From: Achromobacter pestifer
Lineage (GTDB): Bacteria; Pseudomonadota; Gammaproteobacteria; Burkholderiales; Burkholderiaceae_B
Direction: 5' to 3'
NCBI RefSeq assembly: GCF_902859625.1
Contig: NZ_CADIJX010000001.1
Coordinates: 620,001 to 684,000, forward strand
DNA length: 64,000 nt
The translations under genes and the position numbers were made by a program. Position 1 is the stretch's first letter. Each line of letters begins with the position of its first letter. This document shows positions 24,339-36,100 of this stretch, piece after piece. Below the pieces are notes generated by a model. It saw only the letters and a program-made list of their open reading frames with translations, searched no databases and was not told where the DNA came from.

Positions 24339-26798
24339 ATGGCTGATAGCCTGAAGGCCTATCGCAATAAGCGCGACTTCAACGTCACCCCCGAACCGGC
24401 GGACGGCGGCAGCGCCAACGACATGGCGCGCGCCTTCGTGATCCAGAAGCACTGGGCAAGCCGGCTGCACTATGATTTTCGGCTGGAACTGGACGGCGCG
24501 ATGAAGAGCTGGGCGGTGCCCAAGGGCCCCAGTTACGACCCCGCCATCAAACGCATGGCCGTGCAGGTTGAAGACCACCCCATCGCCTACAACCAATTTG
24601 AGGGCCAGATTCCGAAGGGCCAGTATGGCGCCGGCAAGGTCATTATCTGGGACGAGGGCACGTGGACGCCCGTGGGCGACGCCCGCAAGGGCTATCGGGA
24701 CGGGCACCTGAAATTCGATTTGCAGGGCACTAAGATGCGCGGCCGCTGGGCCCTGGTGCGCATGAAGGGCAAGGCATCCGACAAGCAGCCGCCCTGGCTT
24801 CTGATTAAAGACAAGGATGGATACGCGCGGCCCGACGACGAATTCAGCGTGGTGGACGCCATGCCTGACAGCGTCGTGCCCTTGCGTCATGCGCAAGCCC
24901 CAACACGCCGACAGGCCCCAGGCGCGAAACGAGACACCGCCGCATTGCCGGGCTTGGCGGCGACGCTGCCCGCAACGCTTAAACCCCAATTGGCCACGCT
25001 TGCGCAAGGCATGCCCTCCAGCCCGGAAGACTGGTTGTATGAATTGAAGTTCGACGGCTATCGGTTGCTGGCCCGGCTGGACGATGATCGGGTCACGCTT
25101 CACACCCGCAATGGACACGACTGGAGCGCGAAGCTGCCGCATCTGGTCGATGCCTTCGGGCAACTGCCCTCGAAATGCGCCTGGGTGGACGGCGAGGTCG
25201 TCGTGCTGGATGACCGTGGCGTGCCCGATTTCCAGGCGCTGCAAAATGCCTTCGACAGCGAGCGCACGGGTGGCATTGTGTTCTATGCCTTTGATCTGCC
25301 CTTCATCGGCGGCCGGGACTTGCGCCAAGAACCGCTACACGTCCGTCGGGCTTTGCTGACGCAACTGATGGACGCCGCCACGGACGACCATCTGCGATTC
25401 AGCGTCGCCTTCGACGAGGCACCCGCGAACCTGGTGGCGTCGGCGTGCAAGATGGGCTTGGAAGGCATCGTCGCCAAGCGTCAGTCCGCCCCTTACGTTT
25501 CGCGCCGCTCCGACACTTGGCTGAAGATCAAATGCGGCCAGCGCCAGGAGTTCGTCATCGTGGGCCATACCGCGCCGCAAGGCGGACGCGAAGGATTCGG
25601 CGCACTGCTGCTTGCCGTGAACGATGACAACGGCGTGTTGCGCTACGCAGGCAAGGTGGGCACGGGTTTCGACCGACAACGCCTGACCGCGCTAAAGGAA
25701 AAACTCGTCCGCATCGAAACCGATTCCCGGCCCGTGACGGGCGGGCAGGGCAGCGGCGTGCGTTGGGTGAAGCCCGAGCTGATCGCTGAAGTATCGTTTG
25801 GCGGGTGGACCCGCTCGGGCCATATCCGGCATGCCGTATTCCAGGGGTTGCGCGAAGATAAACCAGCCCGCGCGATCATGCGCGAAACCGCCATTCCCGT
25901 GCCCGCCAAGGCCACCCGCAAGACCGTCAAGCTGACGCATCCCGAGCGCGTCATTGATCCCTCGACAGGCCTGACCAAGCGGGATCTGGCGCGCTACTAC
26001 AGCCTGATCGCGCCGTTGATGCAAGAACACTTGATCAACCGTCCGGTTTCCTTCTTGCGGGCGCCAGGCGGCATCGACGGGCACCTGTTCTTTCAGAAAC
26101 ATCTGGAGGCCACCATGCCCGGCGTCAAATCGTTGCCAGCCAAACTGGACCCTGGCCATTCGCCGCTGCTGGAAGTGCCATCCGCCGATGCCCTTTTATC
26201 GGCCGTGCAAATGAATGTGGTGGAGTTCCATACCTGGAACGCCGTGAAAACCGCAATCGGAAAACCCGACCGCATGGTGTTCGACCTGGACCCGGGCGAT
26301 GGCGTGAAATGGCCAGCCGTGCGGCAGGCGGCGCAACTGGTACGGACGATGCTTGAAGAAATCGGCCTGGATGCCTGGTTGAAAACCAGTGGCGGCAAAG
26401 GTCTGCACGTGGTGGTGCCCCTGCGCAGGCAGTACGACTGGGACACGATCAAGGCATTCTCACAAGCAATCGTCATGCATTTGGCGACAACGCTGCCGCA
26501 AATCTTCGTATCCAAAAGCGGACCCCGAAACAGAGTTGGCAAGATCTTTGCGGATTATCTTCGCAATGGCTTCGGCGCCACCACGGTGGCCGCGTGGTCG
26601 GCAAGGGCACGGCCGGGGCTGGGCGTGTCGGTGCCGATCGCGTGGGAGGAATTGGCAAAGATCAGTGGCGGCGCGCACTGGGACATCACCAATATCCACA
26701 CTCGACTGGATGCGGGAAACACCCCCTGGGCGGGTTATGCGCCGCAAGCGGCGGGTCGCGCCATGACCACACTGGGGTTTATCGGTAGGACGCAATAA
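24339..26798 (+). CDS. ligD: ATP-dependent DNA ligase D (nuclease-ligase-polymerase)
   Basis: An 819-residue multifunctional NHEJ enzyme with the three modules in the order phosphoesterase (about 1-170; RLHYDFRLELDG and VPKGPSYDP), ATP-dependent ligase (about 215-525; nucleotidyl Lys237 in YELKFDGYR), and primase-polymerase (about 545-815; catalytic Asp649 and Asp651 in FDLDPGDG, SGGKGLHVVVPL). All modules look intact, so it should process, fill and seal Ku-bound ends. It is separated from ku by one nt. The linker 185-215 (APTRRQAPGAKR) is low-complexity. The next gene is 358 bp away. Confidence 0.96.
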   Translation: MADSLKAYRNKRDFNVTPEPADGGSANDMARAFVIQKHWASRLHYDFRLELDGAMKSWAVPKGPSYDPAIKRMAVQVEDHPIAYNQFEGQIPKGQYGAGKVIIWDEGTWTPVGDARKGYRDGHLKFDLQGTKMRGRWALVRMKGKASDKQPPWLLIKDKDGYARPDDEFSVVDAMPDSVVPLRHAQAPTRRQAPGAKRDTAALPGLAATLPATLKPQLATLAQGMPSSPEDWLYELKFDGYRLLARLDDDRVTLHTRNGHDWSAKLPHLVDAFGQLPSKCAWVDGEVVVLDDRGVPDFQALQNAFDSERTGGIVFYAFDLPFIGGRDLRQEPLHVRRALLTQLMDAATDDHLRFSVAFDEAPANLVASACKMGLEGIVAKRQSAPYVSRRSDTWLKIKCGQRQEFVIVGHTAPQGGREGFGALLLAVNDDNGVLRYAGKVGTGFDRQRLTALKEKLVRIETDSRPVTGGQGSGVRWVKPELIAEVSFGGWTRSGHIRHAVFQGLREDKPARAIMRETAIPVPAKATRKTVKLTHPERVIDPSTGLTKRDLARYYSLIAPLMQEHLINRPVSFLRAPGGIDGHLFFQKHLEATMPGVKSLPAKLDPGHSPLLEVPSADALLSAVQMNVVEFHTWNAVKTAIGKPDRMVFDLDPGDGVKWPAVRQAAQLVRTMLEEIGLDAWLKTSGGKGLHVVVPLRRQYDWDTIKAFSQAIVMHLATTLPQIFVSKSGPRNRVGKIFADYLRNGFGATTVAAWSARARPGLGVSVPIAWEELAKISGGAHWDITNIHTRLDAGNTPWAGYAPQAAGRAMTTLGFIGRTQ

Positions 26799-26839
26799 TT
26801 GAAAATCCTTGACACGATTATTGGGGTGCGGAGTATTCT
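26793..26839 (+). promoter_or_regulatory. Predicted promoter and dyad before the giant surface-protein gene
   Basis: Perfect -35 TTGACA (26809-26814) and a -10-like TATTCT (26834-26839) with a long 19-nt spacer. CAATAAT (26793-26799) and ATTATTG (26817-26823) form a 7-bp dyad around the -35 box, suggesting a regulator site. The long spacer suggests dependence on an activator (inference). The rest of the 26799-27156 gap is a roughly 310-nt leader with one small ORF. Confidence 0.4.
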
Positions 26840-26935
26840 CAAAAGGCTACAGATCCAAACTGCACTCATGTTTACCCTCCCGTTGAACGCAGCGGGGCGC
26901 CAGGATTAATTGCTTCGCTTGTCGGAGAGAAGCTC

Positions 26936-27091
26936 ATGCGATGGGTATTACGGTATTGCTTTGACTGCTTGGCATTATTCGGTTGCATATCGGCCAGCTA
27001 TACGCGGGTCACGCGACACGCGGGTAAACCGAATCAAATAATCGCGCAGATCCATCCCGCATACGCGGCTTCCGCCGCGCAATCGCCATAG
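26936..27091 (+). CDS. Possible 51-residue small protein in the leader
   Basis: ATG preceded by GGAGAG at a good distance (26925-26930) opens a 51-codon frame. N-terminal half is hydrophobic with three Cys (MRWVLRYCFDCLALFGCISA), then a basic tail. Codon use is less GC-rich than its neighbours, and I recognise no family. It could be a leader peptide, a small membrane protein or chance. It lies 65 nt before the giant gene on the same strand. Confidence 0.25.
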   Translation: MRWVLRYCFDCLALFGCISASYTRVTRHAGKPNQIIAQIHPAYAASAAQSP

Positions 27092-27156
27092 CGTAAACGC
27101 CTAGGGCGAAGTCCTTCCGCCCCGTCGAGCACTGCCAAGCTAACCGGAGCCAGGGT

Positions 27157-30100
27157 ATGCAACAGGAAAAACGTCCGACGTTCTCTCCGGTATCGCGGAC
27201 ACTGGCACTAGAGCCTCGCTTGCTCTTCGACGCGGCGGGTGCCGTGGCAGCCGATCAACAGCACACGGCCCAGGCCGATGCGTCCCATGCGGACGCGCCC
27301 CAAGCCGACGCGGGCGCGGCCAAGACCGTGCTGGTCATTGATGCGCGTGTCCAGGGCGCGCAAGCCCTGGCCGATAGCGCCACTCCAGGCACCAAAGTCG
27401 TCGTGGTGGACGCAGGCAAGGACGGCATTGCGGCGGTGCAAGCCGCGCTGGATGCCTTGGGCAAGGTGGATTCCATACAGATACTGGGCCACGGCACGCC
27501 GGGGCAGATGCTGTTGGGCAGCAGCGTCCTATCGGCGCAATCCGCCGACACGCTGCGCACGGCCGCCTGGGGTTCGCATCTGAGCGCCAATGCCGACATC
27601 CTGCTCTATGGCTGCGACACAGGCCAAGGAGAGGGCGGCCGTGCGCTGCTGGCCAACATGGCGGCACTGACTGGCGCCGACGTAGCCGCCTCGACCAATG
27701 ACACCGGCAACACCTTGCAGGGTGGGGACTGGCAACTGGAGGCCGCGACGGGCCCTATAGAAAGCCGCCTGGCCATCAGCGCCGGGGCGCTGGCCGCCTA
27801 TCAAGGGCTGCTGGCCAACGCCGATCCCACCCTGACGCTGAACGGGACGTCCGCCGATATCCTGTTGGGCAGCGATGCACTCATCCAGGCGACGGTGACC
27901 AACCCGTCCACGCAGGACGGCTACGCGCCCTTCATCGACGTGTTGTTGCCTACCACCGGGTACGACGGCGACGATGGCGTGACCTTCGTGTCGGCCAGTG
28001 CGCTGGGCATCAACCTGGTCAGCCACGTCGTCACCTTCGGGGCGGACGGCACGGCCTTGCATCCGATCGCGCGCGACTCTGCTGGCAATCCTCTGGTGAT
28101 ACGCGCGTCGGACTACGGTTATCGCGCCGGCGACCAGCTCGTGGTTCTGGAGCTTCCGTTCGCGGGGTTCGGCAAGGACCAGCCGGCGATCGTGGTGGAT
28201 ATCAAGCTGCACATGAGCGATCTGGCGGACGTGAACAAGGATCACATCGTCAGCCTGCGCAGCGGCTTCCAGTACGGCAACGATGCGCTGGACAACCCGC
28301 AGCAGGATCCTTCGATTCTGGAGGCAAGCTTTGACACCTATGCGTTGCGCTCCACGCCGCTGACGGTGACGCAATCGCTGGACATGGTGGAAGGCGAGAC
28401 CGTCACGGGCGAGAATTTCCCCCACACGCTGACGGTGACAACCACCCCCGCGCCTGGGCAGACCCTTCAGAACGTCGTGCTGAACCAAACGCTGCCCGAT
28501 ACGATCCGCATACAGAGCATTACGCCCGATGCGGGTGGCGTCATCTCCCGCCTGGTGCTGGCCGACGGTACGCAGTTAACGTCGTCCTTCGAGATTGCCG
28601 CGGCGCTGGCCGCGTCGCCTTACGTCAAGGCCTATACGATTACCTACGCCAGTCTGTCGGCCCCGGCCGAGACACTGGTGAAGTTCTTCGTGCCGCAATC
28701 CGATGCTGGCGGCGTCGCGGTGCTGGACCCGGTCTCGGGCGATAACCGCACCATCACCCTGGGCAGGCCAACGGTGGCCGGCAGCTGGCATCCGCTGGAT
28801 CCCCGCGATGTGCCGTCGCCGCTGCCACTGGTGCCGGTGGTGGATACCGGTGATCCGGCGGATTTCGTGGCCAAATCCATCACGCTGCACAAGAGCGCCG
28901 CCATCACGACGGACCAGGGTATTGCAGGCTTGTCGCCTGGCGATACGCTGGGCTTCCAGTACGACATCGCGCTGTCCGACTACTTTGCCTTCGGCAAGAC
29001 CGTGCTGGGGCAGGGCCAACTGACCGTGACGGACATGCTGGGCAACGGCATGACGTTCGCGGGCACGCCCGTCATGACCTTCACGCAGAACGGCAACGTC
29101 TATACGGTGGCGCTGGTTTACACGCTGGGCGCCAAAGGGCCCGGCGGCACACCGATCACCTTCGATATCGCGGCTTCAGTACGCAACGCCGGGCTGCCCC
29201 TGGAAATCCTGGCGGGCGATATCGCCAGCGACGGCACGCGCCAGGCAGCCACCCGGGCCACGGTGTCCTACCTGGCAACCGTGGACCAGGCCTACCAGGG
29301 CAACTATCCGCAGGCCGAAATCAACGAAGGCGATTCGCTGGGCAATAGTGCGTTGCTGGAAGGCACCGTCATTGAGAACCGCGTGAACCTGGGCGGCAGT
29401 GAAAGCGACGGGTCGCAAGTCACCCTGACCATCCCGACGGGCGCCGTGGATATCGGGGTGTTCCAAGTCAATGGCAATGTCGTGTCCCCGTCCTATGAAC
29501 TGAAGCCCGGCGACGTGGTGACGTTCCGTCTGCGCTACGACCTGCAAACGGGTGACTATGAAAACCTGAAGCTGACCGCGTACCTGCCGTTGCCCTTGTT
29601 TGACGCCAGCGGCGCCTGGTCAGCGGGCATTGGCGACCACAACTGGTCGTACGGCTTGGGCGACAGCCATCCCGGCACGGTGCAATCCGTGGCGGCCGGG
29701 GCGGGCGGTTCACTGGTGTTCGACTTTGGCGACTACGCAACGCAGGCCGATCCCACGGGCCAAAACCGCATTGAGGTGCTGTTCACGCTGCGCGTCAGCG
29801 ATCAGCCTTTTGCAGACCAGCGTTCCATCACCGTGCTGGGGCAATCGACCCAGTTGACGACCATCGGACAGCAACAGCTGGTCAGCAATGACACCGTGCT
29901 GATCCAGTCGGTGGCGGAACCCGTGTTGTCGATCAAGCACGGGGTCGTGTCGTCCAGTGGCGGCACGGTGGAGGGCACGACAGGCACCTGGTCGGCAGCC
30001 GGCAGTGGCGGCGCGGCCTTCAGCGGCTCGGTCACGGACCTGGCCGCGCTTGAGGGCACGGTGACCGGCATGGACGCCGGCGACATCGTGCGGTTGGCGA

Positions 30101-33100
30101 CGGGGATAGAGAACACCGGCGGCGGTGGGGCCTTCGATGTGGCCACGACGGTGCAATTGCCGCCAGGGCTGGACTTCCTGGGTGGCAGCCTGGCGGCGGC
30201 CAACCTTCGCATAGCACGCGGGGACGGCACGGTGTTGCAGCTGAATGTGGATTACACCATCAGCGGCAACGCGATCACGTTCCTGGACGCCGGCGGGCAG
30301 GCCTCGCTGTTGAGCGGCCGCGCGGGCACGCCCGCCGATCTGGCGGGCAGCAATCTGGTGGTCATCACGTACGACACCGTGGCCAGCGCCGCCGTCGCCG
30401 CCAGCCAGAACCTGCGCACCACGGCCGTGCTGACGCGCTACGCCAGCACGGACAACGGCACGGACTTTACGCCTACCGATTTGACCGATACGGCCGATGC
30501 GGTCGTCGCCGCGCCTACTGTTGAAAAGGTCTTTGGCGGCGGTAGCCTGGACGATGGCGATTCCAGCGCCACCCACACCAGCGGCAGCAACCTGGTCGTC
30601 GGCGAACGCATGGTCTACGACATTATCGTGACCTTGCCCGAAGGCCAGACGCAGAACCTGCGGTTGGATGATCTGATCCCCGCCGGCATGATGCTGGACA
30701 CTTCGTTCGGCACGGGCGGCTATCTGCTGATCACCACTGCGGCGGGTAGCGGGGCCCTGAGCGCCGACTTTGCGGGCGTCGTGGCCGTGGCAAGCGTCGG
30801 CAGCATCGATGGCTCGGCGGTCGGCGACGGCACCGATGTGCGCATGACCTTCAGCGCCAGCTCCTCCAGCGCCAACAACAGCGCTGCCGACAATCGCTTT
30901 GTCATCCGCGTGGCGCTGGTGGCCGTGAATGCGCAATCGAACCAATCCGGCACACTGCTGGTCAACGACGCACGGCTGACCTATAGCGACCCGGACGGCG
31001 ATACGCCCAACGGTACCGTTCCCGGCGACCGCAATGTGGCCACGCAAGGCGCGCTGCCGACCGTCACCATCGTGGAGCCGACACTGTCTGTCTCGCAGAC
31101 GGCTGTCACCACCGGTTCGGGCGCAGGTGTCGACCGTGGCGATGTCCTGACCTACACGATCACCGTCAGCAACGGCACGGCGTCCACCGATGTCGATGCC
31201 TTCGACGTGACCCTGCACGACCAGTTGCCCATTGAACTGGGCAATGCGCAGATCATCGGTTTCACGCTGTATGGCGGCGCCACCATCACCGGCAGCGGCG
31301 ACTTCGTCATCCAGAATGGCGAACTGCGCACGGCCGATGGCAGCAAGCTGGATATTCCCAAAGGCGCCGCCGTGGTGCTGCGGGTCACGGGCACGTTGAA
31401 TGCGCTGACAGGCGCATCAGGCTCGGTCGACAATCAAGTGGAAGTGCAGTGGACCAGTTTGAACGGCGCGGCCGCGGGCGAACGCAGCGGCACCGATGGC
31501 GTGCTGGCCGGCGGCAGCCTGAATGACTATCAAGTCCGCAATACGTTGTCTGAACGGGTGGCGGCGGGTGCCACCATCAGCCACGTCGGCGGCTTGACGG
31601 ACACGGCGGGCGGAACACCGTCCACGGCCGATCCCCAGGATGTGGCCGTCGGTGAAATCATCCATTACCGGGTGGCGTTCGTGGTGCCCGAGGGCACCGA
31701 CCCTGCCGCGGCGATTCGCGTATTGCTGCCGCAAGGCCTGACGTTCATGAACGACGGTTCGGCCACACTGGCCTTCATCGCCGATCGCGTGGACGGCATC
31801 GCGGGGTTGCAGTCGACATTAGGGGGCTTGATCCTCTCGGGCAATGCAGCCATCACAGGCGGCATCACGGACGAAAGCCAGACCTTGCTGCAAGCGGACC
31901 TGTCTGGGCAGAACGCCACGGGAGTCATCAATCAGGCCAACATCAATACCAGTGATCCGCGTGCCGTCCTGCTGCAATTGGGGTCGTTGGTCAACGCCAA
32001 CAATGACGCCGACTTCGAGGTCGTCTACTTTGAATTCAATGTGCGGGTGGACAACGCCGCCGGCGTGGCGGCAGGCCAGCAATTGGGCGTCAAGGCCGAC
32101 TTCCTGAGCGGCACCGACGTCCGCACCAGCACCGACACCGCCGTGGAACACGTGGTAGAGCCTCGCATTGATAATCTGGACAAGTCCGTGACGGCGTTCG
32201 ACCCCGGGGCCGGCGGCGCCACGGGACAAGCCACCTATACCGTCACCTTCGGCAATACCGGCAACGCGGCGGCGTATGACGTGTCGCTGACCGACACCTT
32301 GCCCTCAGGTGGCGCGAATCTGGTGGTGCAGGGGCTTACCATCGACGGCGTGCTGTACGCGCCGGGCGCGTATCCCCCGGGTGTCGCCGTGTCTGTCGTG
32401 GGCGACACCGTGAGTGTCACGTTCGACCGGCTGGCCGCCGGGCAAACGGTCAGCCTGAGCTATTCAGCTGACCTGCCCAACAGCGTGTTGTTGGCCGACA
32501 CGCAAGCCAGCCTGACCTACACCAGCTTGCCCGACACCTTCCAGAGTTTCGCGGGAACCAGCGTTGGCGCGGCCGGCACCGTCGGTGGTGAACGGACGGG
32601 CGCGGGCGCCGCGCCCAACACCTATCTGGATAGCGATGCCGCAGGCGTCAGCCTGATCAGCGGCGGCCTGTGGAACGATACCGACAGCGCCACCAGCAGC
32701 GCCACGCCGGATGGGCCCGGACTGCAAGGCCAGGACGTCACGCTGACGTGGGGCGGGGCGGACAATGACCTGGCCACCACGACAGACAACCGCAGCTGGA
32801 CAGTCAGCACGGACGCCAATGGCTATTACCATTTCGGCGTCCTGGGCGCGGGCGTGTTCCGCATCGACGTGGCGCCCGGCATCACGCTGGCCCAGCCCGT
32901 GGGGCAATTGGCTGCGCGCGTCGACAGCGACGGCGCGACGCCGCTGGCGCAAGTCGCCGTGCAGTTCGGCGACTTGGGCACCAGCGCGGCGGGCAACGTC
33001 GGCTACGTGGAACGCAATGACGCGCCGACCGTCCTGCCACCGGGCGCCCAGGCGCTGGACGAAGACACGACGCTACAGATCACCGGGCTACAGGTTGATG

Positions 33101-36100
33101 ATCCGGACTCCGGAACGGGCCTGATCCAGGTAACGCTGAGCGTCGCGCACGGCGCACTGAACCTGACGCTGGGCGGCGCCACGGTGGTGGCAGGCGCGCT
33201 GAACAGCCGCACGATGACCTTGCAGGGATCGAAGGACGACCTGAATGCCGCCTTGGCCACGCTGGCCTACACGCCATTGGCGAACTACAACGGTGACGAC
33301 ACGCTGGCGATTCGCGTGGACGATCTGGGTCAGCGCGGTGATGCGGACGGCGACGGCATGCCATTTGAACCCAGCGAGGACAACCTGAGCGCCTTGGGTA
33401 CCGTGGACATCACGGTGCGCGCGGTCAACGACGCGCCGCAGGGCGTGGATGACACCGCCACCGCCATCGAGGCCGGCGGCGTCGCCAATGGCTTGCCCGG
33501 GGTCGACCCGCGCGGCAATGTCCTGAACAACGATACCGACGTTGATATTCAGACCAATCAGGACGTATTGAACGTCACCGCGATCTCGCAGGGCGGCGCG
33601 TCGCAAGGGGTCACGCCCGGCAGCTCAGCATCGCTACAGGGTACCTATGGGACCTTGTTCATGGATGCCCTTGGCGGTTATCAGTATGTGCTGGACAACA
33701 ACAACGTTGCCGTCCAGCAACTGCTGGCCAGTAGCGCACCGCTGATCGAGACCTTCGGCTATGCGCTGAAGGACAGTGCGGGCGTGACCTCTTCCGCCAC
33801 GCTGACCATTACCATCCAGGGCGCCAACGACGCACCGGAGGCCCAGGGCGATACGGGCTCCGCGCTGGAGAAGGGCGGCACCGACAACGACACAGGCGGC
33901 AGCGCCGCGACGGGTGCGGTACTGCTGAACGACTCGGATGTGGACCTGGGCGATACCCGCTCGGTCACGTTGGTACGGCCGTTGCTGTCCACCGGAGCCG
34001 GGCCGCTGGTGAACGTGCCCGCAGCGTCCACGTCCGACAACGGCGGCGTATCAACGGGCCGCTACGGCACCCTGACGCTGGGCGCCGACGGCACCTACCG
34101 CTACGTGCTGGATGACGCCAACCCCCAAGTCCAGGCCTTGAATGCCGGCCAGACGCTGACCGAAGTATTCCAGTACGCGGTGACGGACGCGGGCGGCCTG
34201 AACGCCGTTGCCACCATCACGATCACCATCAACGGCGCCAATGACAATCCCGTGGCGCGCGACAATGTGGCGGACGGCTACACCGCCAAGGTGGACACCG
34301 CAACCGGCACCGTCACCGGAACCCCGCGCAACCCGCAAGGCAATGTGATCCTGGACGAACGCGACACGACGACGACCGGCGTGGTTGACAGCGACGTCGA
34401 CAACGACATGTCGCAGGCGATCATCAGCCTGATCCGGCTGGATGGCGGCGCTGACCAAGTTGTGACCTCGGCAGGCGAACGCACCGTGGCGGGTCTGTAC
34501 GGCACGCTGTTCATCAGCCAGTCGGGTGAATACCGCTACGAGATCGACAGCCTTAACCCGGCGCTGATCGCACTGGGTCCGAACGGCACCGCAACGGAAA
34601 ATTTCGTCTATACCTTGCAGGATGCCAACGGCGGCCAGTCCGCTGCCAACCTGTCCATCGTCATCCACGGCGTCCAGGACAATCCGGTGGCCGGCGATAT
34701 CACGGGCATCGCCATTGAACAGGGCGGTACCGGGAACAATCAACCTGGCCGCGACCCATCAGGCGACGTGACCATCAACGATGTCGACCCCGACGGCGAT
34801 GCGCTGACGGTGACCGACGTGCGCACCGGCAGAGAGACCGCCAGCGGCAATGGCGGTCAAATCGGCACGCAGCTGGCGGGGTTGTATGGCCTTCTGACCT
34901 TGAATTCGGATGGCACCTACACCTATGCGCTGAACAACGACGACATCACCGTCCAGGCGCTGCGCACGGCGGGCAATACGCTGGTCGACTACTTCACCTA
35001 TACCGTCAGTGATGGCGCCCGCACCGACACGGCTGAACTGCGCATCCGCATCCTGGGCCAGAACGACGCGCCGGTCGCAGCCAATGCAGAAGGCGCCGCG
35101 CTGGAGGCGGGCGGCATCGGAAACGCCAGCGGCGGGCAAGCGGCGTCCGGCAATGTGCTGCAAGACGCCACCGACGTGGACAGTGTCGCCTTTGGCGAAA
35201 CCCTGGCCGTGACTGGCGCGCGGCTGGGGCCGAAAGGCGCGGGGCCGGTCGTGGATGCGGGCGGCGGCGTCATCACCGTCGCCGGTGCCTACGGCGTATT
35301 GACCTTGCGGCCAGACGGCAGCTATGGCTACGCGGTGAACAACGACAATCCGTTGGTCCAGGCGCTGGCGCCCGGCGAGACGCTGGTGGAGACGTTCAGC
35401 TTTCTGATCACCGACGCTGGAGGCCTGTCCGACGTTGGGGAATTGACCATCACCATCGGCGGCGCCAACGACGCACCGACCTCCGACGCGGAAACCGCCA
35501 TCGCGGTGGAGAAGGGCGGAACCGCCAACGGCAGCGGCGGCACCGATCCCTCTGGCAACCTGCTGGATGCGGGCGACACCGATCCCGACAATGGCGACAC
35601 CCTGCATATCAGCGGCTTTCGCACCGGCAAGCCCGCCGATGGCGGCACGCTGACTGCTGCCGGGACCGAACTGCTGGGCTTGTATGGCACCTTGCGGGTC
35701 AACGCCGACGGCAGCTACACCTACACCGTCAACAATGACCTGACGGCGGTGCAGCAACTGCGCCTGAGCACCGAAACCCTGCTGGACACCTTCACCTTCC
35801 GGGTATCAGACACCGGTGGCCTGTTCAGCGATTCGCAATTCACCGTCACGATCCGAGGCGCCGACGACGCCCCGGTGGCCCAGCCCGACAGGGGTTCCGC
35901 GGTCGAGGGCGGCGGCGTGAACAACCAGACCGGCGGCCAACCGGCCAGCGGCAATGTACTGACGAACGACACGGACGTGGATGCGGGTGACACCCGCCAG
36001 GTCAGCGCCGTCATCAACAGCAACGCGGCGGCGGGCACTGTCGGCGGCGACACGGCCGGCCTGTACGGCACCTTGCGGCTTGGCGCGGATGGTTCCTACA

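Noticed and set aside
27001..27156. Possible c-di-GMP (GEMM) riboswitch before the giant gene
   Set aside because: A GGGTAAACC-like segment looks like part of the GEMM core, but the following tetraloop stem and the GCAAAGCC/receptor segments are not present.
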